Part shown: positions 49,717-60,499 of the stretch, piece after piece | How the letters are laid out: each line of letters opens with the position of its first letter | How positions within the stretch are numbered: position 1 is the first letter of the stretch | Assembly: GCA_019722365.1 (NCBI GenBank) | Contig: JADFUC010001284.1 | Coordinates: 26,736-90,735, forward strand | Reading direction: 5' to 3' | From: Lithospermum erythrorhizon | Taxonomy: Eukaryota; Streptophyta; Magnoliopsida; Boraginales; Boraginaceae | Length of the DNA stretch: 64,000 bases | The notes under the pieces: generated by a model | Database searches by the model: none | Told to the model about the DNA's origin: nothing | The model's input: the letters and a program-made list of their open reading frames with translations, nothing else | Position numbers and translations under genes: made by a program

Positions 49717-50514
49717 TATATAATTTTGATTTCAATTAAAAACTATCATTATTAATAATATAATCCATTGAATGCCAGTGTTAACAAAAGGCCGATCACA
49801 AATATTCAAGTACAAGTGACCTTTTAGTTTACCCTAATGCGACATGTCATGATTAAATTTTATCTTTATACAAAGTACTAAATGCAATCGAACTGTTTTA
49901 GTTTAATTAAATCGAAGTAGCTCGTGAATTTTTTCTAGAACCTTTTAGAGTAATCTGATATCATGATCAGGATAATGTTTACCCCAGCAAGGCAAAGTCG
50001 ACGCCAACTTAAGTGAGTTTACCAAAGTTTTAGTAATATAAAATTTGTTTAATATTAGCTTCGAACCCACTAATTAGAAAAAAGCTCGAAGGCCTTGAAA
50101 TACCACTACATGAACCTATTCTAAAGGTGATTTTTCAAGACACAAATTTCTAGCATATAAAAATACTCTATCGGAATCAGGGTGGCCACTACAGGTCTAA
50201 AAATCTCAGTAGGGTGGCCATCAAGTCACTATCGAGATCAAGGTAGGACAGTCCTTAGAGGTTATATAGTCACCTCTCAACAAGTGTTGCATTCATGATC
50301 AACACGCAAGGCCCTAGAAGGACATCCATAGGTTCAGGTATAAAGTATTAGCTGCAGCAAGCATATATAGGAGGGAAAAAGAAACCACTAGTCGAAGCTT
50401 AATAATTATTTAATATAAATTTATTTGTACTCTTAAAAAATACCCTGAAGCTTTTTATCATAATAAAACTCTTTGACGCTACAACTGACACATTTGATTT
50501 TCTATTAAATATTA
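49717..50514. other. intergenic stretch, no gene seen
   Basis: No ORF above 60 residues with motifs. A short repeated word, AGGGTGGCCA, occurs at about 50180 and 50213. Confidence 0.3.
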
Positions 50515-50727
50515 CTCCCTCCGTTCCAAAATACTGATCACGTAAGAAAACGTTATCTTTCCTTTTTACTGATCACAGAATTCAATGAACTTGACTCATT
50601 TTCAAAAGTTTCTTTATTGATCAAGCAATTCTAAAATGGCAAATAAGACTCTCTCAAGAAACGCCTACTTATGTAAAAGCTCACCGCCAGGCCGATGGAG
50701 TAGTCCCCGAACCACCTCCTATTCACT

Positions 50728-52273
50728 GTGAGGATGGTGTTAAGCAGCCCACTGCACTCGCATCTTCCCAAATCATTCTCTCTCAAGTCGCTCGTTGTAA
50801 TTTACCCAAACATTGTTAAAAGTTCTCAGCAATCAGATTCCGATTCAATTCCTTTTAAACCCATTACACATTTAATGGTAAACCTTCGCCATTTACAATT
50901 TTGGAGAAGGCTAATTTTGGAAAAAAATGAATTTTGTTCTTTCCTGGGAAATTTTCCCATGGTAGACCACCATTAAACATCATTAAGGACTTCATGGTCT
51001 CAAAACTCCTCAAAAAGCAACATTTCTCGATCATAAACATTTATTCTGAATTTGCTTCAAGGTCGATTATACTGGTTCGATGAAGCTGAATTGAGCATCA
51101 AAGGTTTTTCTATGAGGGCTTTAAATGGGAATGTGTTTTTCCCTTAAAGTGAGTCGGCTATCGCCCGCTGATCCGTCTCGGGCAGCGCCTCTTTACATAA
51201 AGCCCGTGGACGAGGCTTGGCTACTCTCGTCACAATGCCATCAGTAAGTTGGCCAAGAGTTCATCCCAAAGAATTTGAATCGAGAGAAGTTGGAATCTCA
51301 AATAAGGACAACAAGTATGAATACTGGGGAAGTGTGCTTGATAAAATGCCCCAACCAAATTTCCTCACTGGCACGCTTAGCAACCTGCTGTGGACTGCTT
51401 CAAGTGTGTCCTTTTCAAAGATTGAGAATACATGGAAAGGAACAGCGCGTGTCTCCTGTATGGATTTCCGCCAGATTGGCTTGGTGAAACTACAACCCAG
51501 AAATGTCTCGGCGAGGGAATTCTACAGATTGTGTAGTGGGTCAAGATTGTGCAATTACCAACGTGGTACAGATTGTGCAGCCTTTCTAAATGATTCTCTC
51601 AAGTGGAGCCCCGCAAGATTATCGATAAAGCCACAGTCGCATCGCAGCCGGGTTTTCTACCGATTCGTAGCGCAAAGACGTAGAAGACCGGGTCGATCCA
51701 AGAGGGAAAATAACACCTGCCGCATCGGCCATTTACGCCGCGTAATCGCAGTAGTGGCAGCCTGCTGAAAGAAGATGGCACGATCGACGAAGAGCAAGCC
51801 TGGGGCGCAGCTAGTTGATGAACAACACGAAATGAGTACAACAACAGCTCTCCTTGGAATACCCTCTAAAGCTATTGCTCAAGCAGCAGGAAAAATGACG
51901 TAAATTCATGGAGCACTCTAGCTCGCCTAAAAGTTCCTCGACTGCAGTAGCATTTTTACCAAGCTTTTGGATTCAAGCCTGGGCGACCTGTGCAGAGGGA
52001 AGCCAAGAAATGACAAAGAGGAGAAAGAGTACCACAATTCAGGGGATGTCATTGGTTGAAACGGATTTTGATGATAACATTCTAGATTCACAAAACAGAT
52101 TGGGTGAAATGGGACAAGATAAAGGCGCCAACAACTCAGCTATGGAGAGTAAGGTTGCAGCGGATCAACACAAATGTGTTACCCAAACTACAAAAACAGT
52201 ACCAGCTAAAACATTTCATATTGATTTACCTATCGATTTTGATCCAGTAATGTGCAACAAGGACGATTTTTAA
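50728..52273 (+). pseudogene. unidentified protein-like remnant inside the Stowaway-like pair
   Basis: Three plus-strand frames follow each other. The 50728-50976 frame starts MRMVLSSPLHSHLPKSFSLK. The 51217-51768 frame (183 residues, the longest on this strand nearby) contains VHPKEFESREVGISNKDNKY, EYWGSVLDKMPQPNFLTGTL and SNLLWTASSVSFSKIENTWK. The 51908-52273 frame contains GMSLVETDFDDNILDSQNRL and TFHIDLPIDFDPVMCNKDDF. The wording looks like real protein, but I recognise no family. It is not RT, integrase, transposase or helicase. The frames cannot be joined without gaps, so it is best treated as broken. It may be a host gene fragment. Confidence 0.35.
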
Positions 52274-52429
52274 GCATAAGAAATATCCTCGGGTTCAATT
52301 AATCACTGGTCAATTAAGTTACTGGCATCTGAGACTGGCTCTCCTCATATGTGCATCTTCTGGAGAAGTTAAAAAGTTTCGCGCAATCGTGTCGGGACAT
52401 TTTCTAGGATCATAAAGTGCGGTGCAATA

Positions 52430-52744
52430 ATGCTTGATGAAAGAGTATTTAGAAGAAAAATGATGAAGTTCTTTAAAGCGTATATATATCATAGCCACGA
52501 CGTGGTCGTGATTATCATCCTAGGCCACCAAGGAAGTGGTTATGCTGGTACCAGGAAGAAGCCGCCCAAAGCCACGGCTCGCCGTGTTTGCGGCCGCAGG
52601 GTGCTAACTCGACGGCCGAGAGCGAATCATCATCTGCTGAAAGTTCACCGACGCCGAAAGAGACCCCCCACTTTCCCCTCTCTACATTTTTCAAATCTTG
52701 TGGTTCAACCATTGTTTACTGCTTTATTCTTTAATTTTATTTAA
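52430..52744 (+). other. 104-residue frame of unclear status
   Basis: Begins MLDERVFRRKMMKFFKAY, then becomes Arg/Lys-rich (GTRKKPPKATARRVCGRRVL) across a GC-rich stretch at 52550-52680. An overlapping minus-strand frame of 65 residues covers the same GC-rich part. It may be the 3' part of the unidentified remnant or chance coding. No domain was recognised. Confidence 0.25.
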
Positions 52745-53008
52745 TGCAATGGCTTTCATCCCAAAATAATTATTATGTGTATTTGCTCGTAAGTGATTTA
52801 TAAATCCTTTGCTAATTCATATAAAAAAACAGAACTTAGATCATGATTTTTCCACTTTTTATCCCTTAATAGAGTACTTTGGTTTCATGATTAATTAAAA
52901 TATTTTTGATAAAGTATACAAGTTTAGATATATTATTACTATTAATCAAATCTCCTTTATAAAAGTATTTTTCAAGCTTCCATAATCATGTAAATTGGGA
53001 CGAGGGAG

Positions 53009-54694
53009 CGCACATATTGGTATATTCCAACTTTTAAAAAATTAACTATTTAAAATAGGGCACTTTTTGGGATGGAAAGAGTTAGTTATATATATATATA
53101 TATAATTGATCTCGTTATATTAGAGCTAATGACTCTATAAACTAGCTATTCAAGAATAATTAATTTAGTAACATGGGAATTATTGGAAAGACCAAAGTTT
53201 GGCCAGGTAAATAATCTATATCATACTTCCAGTACTAAATAGTGAATCTGAGTTGGCACAGTAACTTTTGGTCTCACGCAACTGGGTGCTTTAGCTGGTT
53301 ATACCGTTTGCATTATGTGTGTTGTGTTTGCTGAGCTGAAACAGTGATTCTTTAAAAAATCACGACCATATTTTTGTGCATCACCACCATATTTTTGTGT
53401 CTATCACCAAGAACAAACAATCAAGACCACCACCATAGTTGCTCCTTTATCTAACTGTCTTCAACCTCTACAATTATTCTTGTATCTATCAACAAGAACA
53501 AACAATCAAGAATCATGAACTCTCAATTATCTATTATTACAACTCTACTATTAAGATTCGTTGGGCAAGAGATATTTGTTGATGATAAATGGGTTCCAAT
53601 TCGTTTATTTGTGATATTTTGCGATCTATAATCCATGAATCATAAGTTGTAATTGAAACTCTGACCATGGCATGCATATCCGCTGTAATTGGAACCCGGG
53701 CCTTAGTTGTAATTGAGACTCTTTGTTTAGGATTTTCATTCTCGTAGTTGTAATTTAGGATTAGTTAAGCATTTTTGATTTTCTTATCAGCTTTTTTATC
53801 TGTAAAATCTGTAATTGTATATATATATAATATAATAATTTATAATTAGTTAAGCTTAATATTTGATTAATTTGCTTCAGATGTGTTTTTTGATAGATTC
53901 AACCTTAACTCCCTTAGATTATTACCTCACAGATTAGGTTAGATGATAATTTTTTAAATAAAGGAGAATTTTTTTAATTTTTCTTTTCTTTTTAAAAATT
54001 TTTGATCGTTGAAGATTTTTCTCAATCTAATTTGGAGCACTTTACGACTGAACACTATTCCTTCAAAGGCGGAATCTTCAATACGACGAGAAGTGCTTCT
54101 ACTCTTTCCGGATAACCCTGTCGTATTTCTGGTTGTAGCTCCCAGCCCAGTTGTTATCTCACAAAAAGATTTTATGGTTACGTATAATAATCTAGTATAT
54201 GTAAATGATTACAATTTTCCACACATCCCTTTAAACTTATGGTGAATATATGTATTCAGGGTTTTTTAGCTATTTTTGCCTTATATTTTAATAGTTTTTA
54301 ATAGTAAACTCTATAGTTTAGGATTGATTGAAATGAAGTGTATTAAATGGTGGTTGCTTTTTGTTAGGTCTCAACTCTTTAACTGTAGAAGTGTGATTCT
54401 AGTTAATTTCATCTAAAAAATAATAAGTCATAAGAAAAATTGGAGGTAAAAAATTTGATATGCAACATTATACATTTTGAAAGAGATTTTATGATATTGC
54501 ATTAAAGTTTCTAGAAAATTTATAATAAGATCTTATTAACTACTTTATGTAAATATTTTTTGTTATAGTTGAATATTGATTTTCAGTTATACTTTGCAAA
54601 TCATTTTCTTACCATTTGTGCTAATTTTTTGCAGGTTACCATTTTATAGATTGGATCCATTACAAGAAGCATCATATTTTCAGTCTGAACCATA
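53009..54694. other. AT-rich intergenic stretch
   Basis: A (TA)n run lies near 53090-53105 and a repeated word, AACAAACAATCAAGA, occurs at about 53413 and 53499. No gene with support. A 78-residue frame at 54009-54245 has no motif. Confidence 0.35.
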
Positions 54695-54987
54695 ACTGTA
54701 AGGTATGGCCCATAGTTTGGAATGGCGAATGGCGGTCCGTGGCGACGAAGCTCAAAAAGTCGCGGCGGCGTGGCGACGCGGCGAGGCGGAAGCCTTGAAT
54801 ACTTTTACAGTTATTATTTTAACAATAATATAGTTAATGAAAAATGTAAAGTACTTAATTAAAAATCATCCAACATGAATTCAAAAGTCAAACAAAGCAT
54901 CACAATTTAATGACAAATACAAGCATCCAATATGAAACTAGAATGAAAAGGAAAACAAACACCACAATTCAAGGATAAACATAACAA

Positions 54988-57105
54988 TCACTCATCATGA
55001 TCATCATCATCATCATCATCATCATCATCTACCAACTCATCATCGGGGACAACTTGTTGATCCACGTCCCAAATAGGAGTGTGCTCTTCTTGTTCTTCTT
55101 CAGAATCTTCATCAAGAGGCCTTCTCCTTTTTCCACGAGCACTTGAAGATAAAGTATTTGCAGACCTCAAATTGTAGTCCAAATCTGGATTCTCTTCTCT
55201 TCCAACATCAACATTGGTGAAATCATCTTCATCAGATTCATTGTCAACAGTGATGACACTAGTATCTGAATTTATCTTGTCAGGTTCTCCAGTCATCCAC
55301 TCATTGCTCTCATCAATGTCGCTTAGAAGAATTGGATCTATCTTTTCACGTGCTTGATATCTCCTCTTCAAAGCCCTGTTATATTTGATATACACCAATT
55401 TGTTCAAGCGTTTTTGGGCAAGCTTGTTCCTCTTTTTGCTATGAATCTACCAAACAAATAAAAATTTAATGTTCATTTATCTAAAATTATAAAAATAACT
55501 GTTTAATTTAAATAATATTTTAAAACTTCTTACATGTTCAAAGAAGCTCCAGTTTCTTTCACATCTGGGATGAATCAAGAACGAAGTCAGAATCCTCTAT
55601 ATAAATCAAGAAGTAGTAATCATTGAACCATAGTTTGACTATCATTCAACTAGTGGTCTAGAAGTCTTTGCCTAATAGCTATTTTTGAGCTAAAAGATCC
55701 CTCCGTATTTTTGTATACATCAATCCGCATCTTATCTTGTATGTCCACATCTCGATCATTTTCTCAAGACATATTCGTAAAACCTCGCATTAATCTCAAC
55801 ATCCAAAGGAATATTTTCATTCTCATAGAATAAATATGATTCAAATACCTCTCGCAACATGTAAAGGCCTATAACCGACACCCATCTCTATCAATAAATT
55901 CAAAGTGATTTCACGCATTCTATCTTTATCATAAGAAAGCTTTTTCAATATCTCGCTTGTTTATCCATAGCTTCAAAATATATCCCATCTGTGCTTTTGT
56001 TCTCATCAACCATAATGTAGCACACTCAAAAGTGGACTCACCAATCCTAAGAAGATCGCCAAGATTTTTCCAAAGGGTTGCAACAAAACAATTTTTTTCA
56101 TTTTTCCCACACTTTTGCAAATTTGCTAGAAAACCACCTATCCAAGTAAACACTCCTCACCAAGTGAAACCTCTGCTAAGAAACCAGAGTAAAAACGAGT
56201 CTTAGCCGGTTCACTATTCTTTTACCAATTGTGAAACGCTTCTCATCATAGTAAGAGTTCGATTCGACCATAAATCCACACACCTTAAGAGTCTCTTCAA
56301 TTGTTTTCAACCGTGGAAGTTTAAAGATGTCTTTGAACATCAAATCTAGACAATGCGCGCATACGGGTGTCCAAAAAAGATGATATTTCACTTCAAGCAA
56401 CTTTCCGCTAACATTTTCGTAAGAATATTATCTGTGACAACTTGAACAACATTTTCAGCTCAAATTTATTGACGGTTAGCCGAACAATCACCACACATCT
56501 TTTTCTCCGCTTTGAGTAAGGTTAGTTTCAACTGTGGTTCACAAAGACATCTTCAGAGTATTCACCAAGAAATTGATAAGTATTTTCCCATTTCTATCTG
56601 TCCACCCATCAGCCATCAAAGTGCATCCATTCTTTTTTGCCTCATCTATATGTTCTTCAACATCCTTGTTAACACATTCTTTTTCTTTGTCCAAAAATTT
56701 TGTTCTCACTTCATGATATGTGTGAGTTTCACACCTGCACTATATCAATTCAATGGCCTCAATTGCCTCACCAAAAGATTCATAATTCACAGCATTAAAT
56801 GCAATTCCAGCATCATACATCCACCTCGAGAACATATGCACAGCATGATCCCTTATATCTTTCCTATATTTGTCATGCTCATTTTGTTCTTTCACACTTT
56901 TAAACTTTTTCCCCCTACCTTCTTGCCTAAAGTACATATTCATGGGACCTTTTGGAGCAGGATCACGTCTTCTACTAATTACTTCAACCTCTTCATCATC
57001 AACAATGAAAGCATCAACCTGATTCACTTGCTTAGGAGCTTGTTTTTCTTCGAACTTTTGTTTCCAATTCTTTTCAAGTCTCTCTTTCACACATAGACAT
57101 CTTTA
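54988..57105 (-). pseudogene. hAT transposase (DUF659 plus hAT dimerisation region), broken
   Basis: Minus strand. The N-terminal part (57090-56740) reads NWKQKFEEKQAPKQ, then GPMNMYFRQEGRGKKF and MYDAGIAFNAVNYESFGEAI, typical of the region before DUF659. The middle (about 56400-55930) holds HLFWTPVCAHCLDLMFKDI, with the conserved Cys-Ala-His-Cys-Leu/Asp run, and KRFTIGKRIVNR. Near 55600-55534 the dimerisation region starts, RCERNWSFFEH. A clean 87-bp intron (55447-55533) then joins to IHSKKRNKLAQKRLNKLVYI. The C-terminus is acidic with a long Asp run coded by a CAT/ATC microsatellite (54998-55028). The BED zinc finger expected upstream is absent, and several stops break the middle. It is therefore not active. 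Confidence 0.85.
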
Positions 57106-57954
57106 CACGTGAACGACATTTTGTTATTCCTAATTAAATGGTACTTAAAAAGATCTATTGTCCCTCCCTTTATATATATTTAGGATCGCTGCAAACTACA
57201 TTTAACATGATCTCTATTTCGTTAATAGGTATCCCAAGAACCTCAACCTATATCTTTTTCTTTCTTCCCTAGATTTTCTAGTGCATGATGATCCAATAGT
57301 TGTTTTAGTCCCAGTCCGATGCCATTAGAGTTTCAAGTAATTAAACATAATATTATTTAATTTAAAACTCTAATTCTAAAACACAAGAAGACAATCGTTT
57401 TGCGTTAAAATACACAAAAAGTATACATAAATTAACAAAGAGATAACATAATTGAACATTCTAAAATAATGTACTAAAAAGTATGGAAACAACAAATTCA
57501 ACTAAACAATGTTAACTAAATTTAAAAAACAAGAAGAAAATATACTAAAATTAGTAAAAAAAACAAGATTAAACAAATAAATTAGCTAAATACAACATAA
57601 ATTAGTAAATGAACATATTAAAAAGTAAATTATCATAATATTTGACACAACAATTATCGAACATACAATTTAGTAAATAAACATTAATTGAACAAATAAA
57701 TTAACTAAAATTGATTAAATTAATAATTTTAATTTACAAAATAAACATTCCTAAAAATAAATAATTAACTAACCTTAAGTGAGGTTCCAAATTCCAAACG
57801 CATCTAGTAAATGAAAGTGAAAAATAAGAAAAATATGGAAAACGTATGAAAGACGGAAATGATCACCAAAGATAAGATTTTTATGCTTTTATACTATTAG
57901 GCTTTAAACGATTTTTTGTTTAAAATTAAAAAGAAAAAAATTAATTATTCGCTG
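57106..57954 (-). other. AT-rich 5' region of the hAT element
   Basis: Very AT-rich with many TTAACTAA/AATTAGTAAA words, and no ORF. It lies between the transposase start and the right terminal region, where the element's promoter and first intron would be expected. Confidence 0.4.
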
Positions 57955-58147
57955 GCCATTGGCGCTTAATACTGCTACTAACTGCCTCAGTATGACGGCC
58001 GCCACCGATTCTATGCTGTGTCACCATGGCGGCCGCCACCACCACCCTAATAAAGACCAATGGACCATCCGGCAAGCGCCCAAGGCCACCTCACTACATA
58101 ATCACTGCGTGGCACCTTTTCCAAACTGGCATGGGCACTTATACTGA

Positions 58148-59471
58148 TTCATTATAATGAAGTTTTCATCATTACTTATATTTCTTTTTTTTGTATGTAT
58201 AAAGTATCTATGGTTGTAGAATGATAGTTTCTGAACAATCTACATACGAGGTTTTACTTGATCGATAGTTGATACATTAGCATATCTTAATGTAACTATT
58301 ATTAAGTTATTATTGCCATTGTATTCTTTACTTGACTCAAGTCTAATATAGGTAATGAACATGTTCTTTATTATTCAAGAAGAATTTTAGTGAATGCTTA
58401 TTTGACCGCTATCACATTCGTTCTTACTAAACTTTATCTTTGTAAACTTAATATTATATCACTGCTTCAATGATATGATGTATGCTAACACAGTATATCT
58501 TCTTTGCTAGGATTTTTTGATTTGTTATTATCATTGTTGTTTATCGAATACAATATTTTAGCATTTCACTTAGTTGTATTAAATATTGATGCACATTATA
58601 AGATGCACCGAAGTAATTTATTAAGTATCACTGTGGTTTTGAGAGTTATGTTAGCTTCGACTTATTGCACCATGTCTTGTGTTCTTTCATTCAAGCATAA
58701 GTATCCAGAACCTATGCTGGAATGGATAAAGAAAAACAAAAAAAATGTAGAGGAAAAGAAGCCAAAAGTATTATGCAGGTGTGTCGAAAATCTTTTAGTC
58801 TAAGTCCTCATTATATATATATACACTACGGTGAGTAATAATACTCCATATATATATTATTATAAGCCTACTATATAGAAATAACTACAAAGCGCTTTAT
58901 ATAATAGTACTCGTATATCAATACTACTATAAGTCTATCTACCCTAAGTAACTAGATATTAGCTTGTACTCTGCTATATGAAATGGCTCATCAATATTAA
59001 TCGATGTACTCTGCCATATGAAATGGTTTCTCAAAATCTACTGATCATAAAACAAGGAGCACATCAACTAAAAGCGTAAAGAACTTTATGGAGGTATGTA
59101 TTAATGAATTGTATTCTGTTAGTTATAGCTATTGACTATTATTTAAGTTTGTAATTATTTACTAACAAACAAATCTTCTTTCTTTCATGTAATTCTGAAA
59201 GAGCCAAAGTACAAAAATGTACTAAAACATACTACAATAATGAATGACATTTCTAACAATCAATTGGCGAGGAGAACGACATTAAAAAAGTATTTATTTG
59301 ATAAAAATAATTTATAATAATTTCAAATTCATTTATTTTATTGTTTATATGATATAACTCTTGTTAGATCATATATTTATTTTACTATTTAATATATGTA
59401 TAGAAATTATGTAACCGGTCCACCAAATATAGCTTCAACAAAAATGATGATCGTCATATGTCATCTAGCAC
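58148..59471. other. AT-rich stretch between the hAT and Helitron elements
   Basis: One plus-strand frame of 99 residues (58504-58803) starts with hydrophobic segments and ends KYPEPMLEWIKKNKKNVEEK. I do not recognise it, and its start is not supported by anything else. Near 58815-58880 are TATATATA runs. The Helitron's 5' end (a TC terminus next to A/T) may lie in this stretch but was not identified. Confidence 0.3.
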
Positions 59472-59972
59472 TTGACGATCCCTCTTAATAGTTGTGGATT
59501 GATAGATTGTGGAAATGAGAATTGTATTGGTGATCAGACTATTCATCAAGAAACAACAGATGGCCACACAGTTCTAGACAAATTACATTGTAAACAACAA
59601 GCCCAAGAGCCACAAAGTAACAAGTCAACATTCATACAAAGAATCACAAATGAAAGATTTGTAGAGGTACTTCTATATCTGATATACAAATTTATTACAA
59701 TGTTATTTTTAGAGCATTACATGAGACTATTTAGCTTAACTGTGTGAGTGAAATGCATTTATTATTACAAAATGATTATGTGGCTGATATGTATCTTATA
59801 TATGCAACATAGTAGAAGTAAATATAGTGAGACTAATTCGCAAGCTGCTGGCAATATCACTGGTGATAGTTGTGGCTTAACTGATATTGATAGTGAAGAA
59901 TGCGACACCTATCAACAAAATGAGAGTGACACATTGGCAGTAAAAGCAATTTTTGATAGAGATTACTTTTAA
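59472..59972 (+). pseudogene. N-terminal region of the Helitron polyprotein (tentative)
   Basis: Two frames share the same wording: SCGLIDCGNENCIGD near 59485-59540 and SCGLTDIDSEECDTYQQNE near 59868-59927. Such internal repeats are seen in the variable N-terminal part of Helitron proteins, but this is inference. The second frame continues to FDRDYF. Joining sequence between them contains an AT-rich stretch that may be an intron. Confidence 0.35.
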
Positions 59973-60246
59973 TTCGGCGTTGAAAAGAGCTACCAACGAT
60001 AGAAAATTATTATCGGCTCCAAATTTAAGTCTATTGTAAGTAAGTCCTTCAAATATTATCAGCGACAATTTTTTTTTTAATACGGTATGCCAACATAAAC
60101 CAACGTTCCCTATTGAAGAACAAGATCCTTTGATTATTGAAAGACATAGAATGGTATTCTGGCCGGACTCTGATATTTTCATAATTGTAAACAACGTAGC
60201 TGAATATTGATGATCATAGAAGCAATTTCACGCCAGCTAAAAGTTC

Positions 60247-60392
60247 CAGTAATCTAAATGATCGACATTCAAGTATGCAATTGTATATACATTATCAATG
60301 ACATTACTCCAAATATAATTATCTAAATGCTTGGAACTTAGGTATGGAACTGCATATATATTATCAATTACGTTGCTATAAATATATACACA
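60247..60392 (+). repeat. two-copy tandem repeat (about 70 bp) in coding-like sequence
   Basis: Plus-frame translation gives NLNDRHSSMQLYIHYQ then NYLNAWNLGMELHIYYQ, each followed by a short HYSKY/RCYKY-like end. Nucleotide copies share TCTAAATG, GGTATG/AGTATG, TATATAYATTATCAATKACRTT. Located in the N-terminal part of the Helitron. Confidence 0.75.
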
Positions 60393-60499
60393 AAATAATA
60401 AATTTGCTAAGAAATACATTATTGTGTCTACTTTCACTGCAATATCAAAAGAACTTTGAGAAAGAAAAAACCAGACGGTGTGCATATCCGGATAAGCAG

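Larger units (their letters stand above)
50515..53008. mobile_element. Stowaway-like terminal pair enclosing about 2.2 kb of other sequence
   Basis: The left end at 50515 is CTCCCTCCGTTCCAAAATAC followed by TGATCACG, preceded by TA. The right end near 52980-53008 reads CATAATCATGTAAATTGGGA followed by CGAGGGAG, which is its inverted counterpart. The first 125 bp and last 150 bp are AT-rich like the other MITEs. The inside (about 50640-52860) is different and carries protein-like frames. Either a MITE was interrupted by an insertion or a Tc1/mariner-type element carries foreign sequence. A second candidate right end lies at about 53060-53081 (TTTTTGGGATGGAAAGAG). Confidence 0.5.
54695..58147 (-). 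mobile_element. hAT transposon
   Basis: The left end reads TAAGGTATGGCCCATAGTTTGG. The right end, inverted, reads TAAGTGCCCATGCCAGTTTGG, so the termini form an imperfect inverted repeat. GC-rich subterminal regions with GGCGGCC/GGCGACG words follow on both sides (54720-54790 and 57955-58130). The transposase remnant lies between them on the minus strand. An 8-bp target duplication could not be confirmed. Confidence 0.75.

Noticed and set aside
56512..57096. 194-residue plus-strand ORF, hydrophobic
   Set aside because: It is the antisense shadow of the hAT transposase N-terminal region. The minus-strand frame has the conserved motifs.
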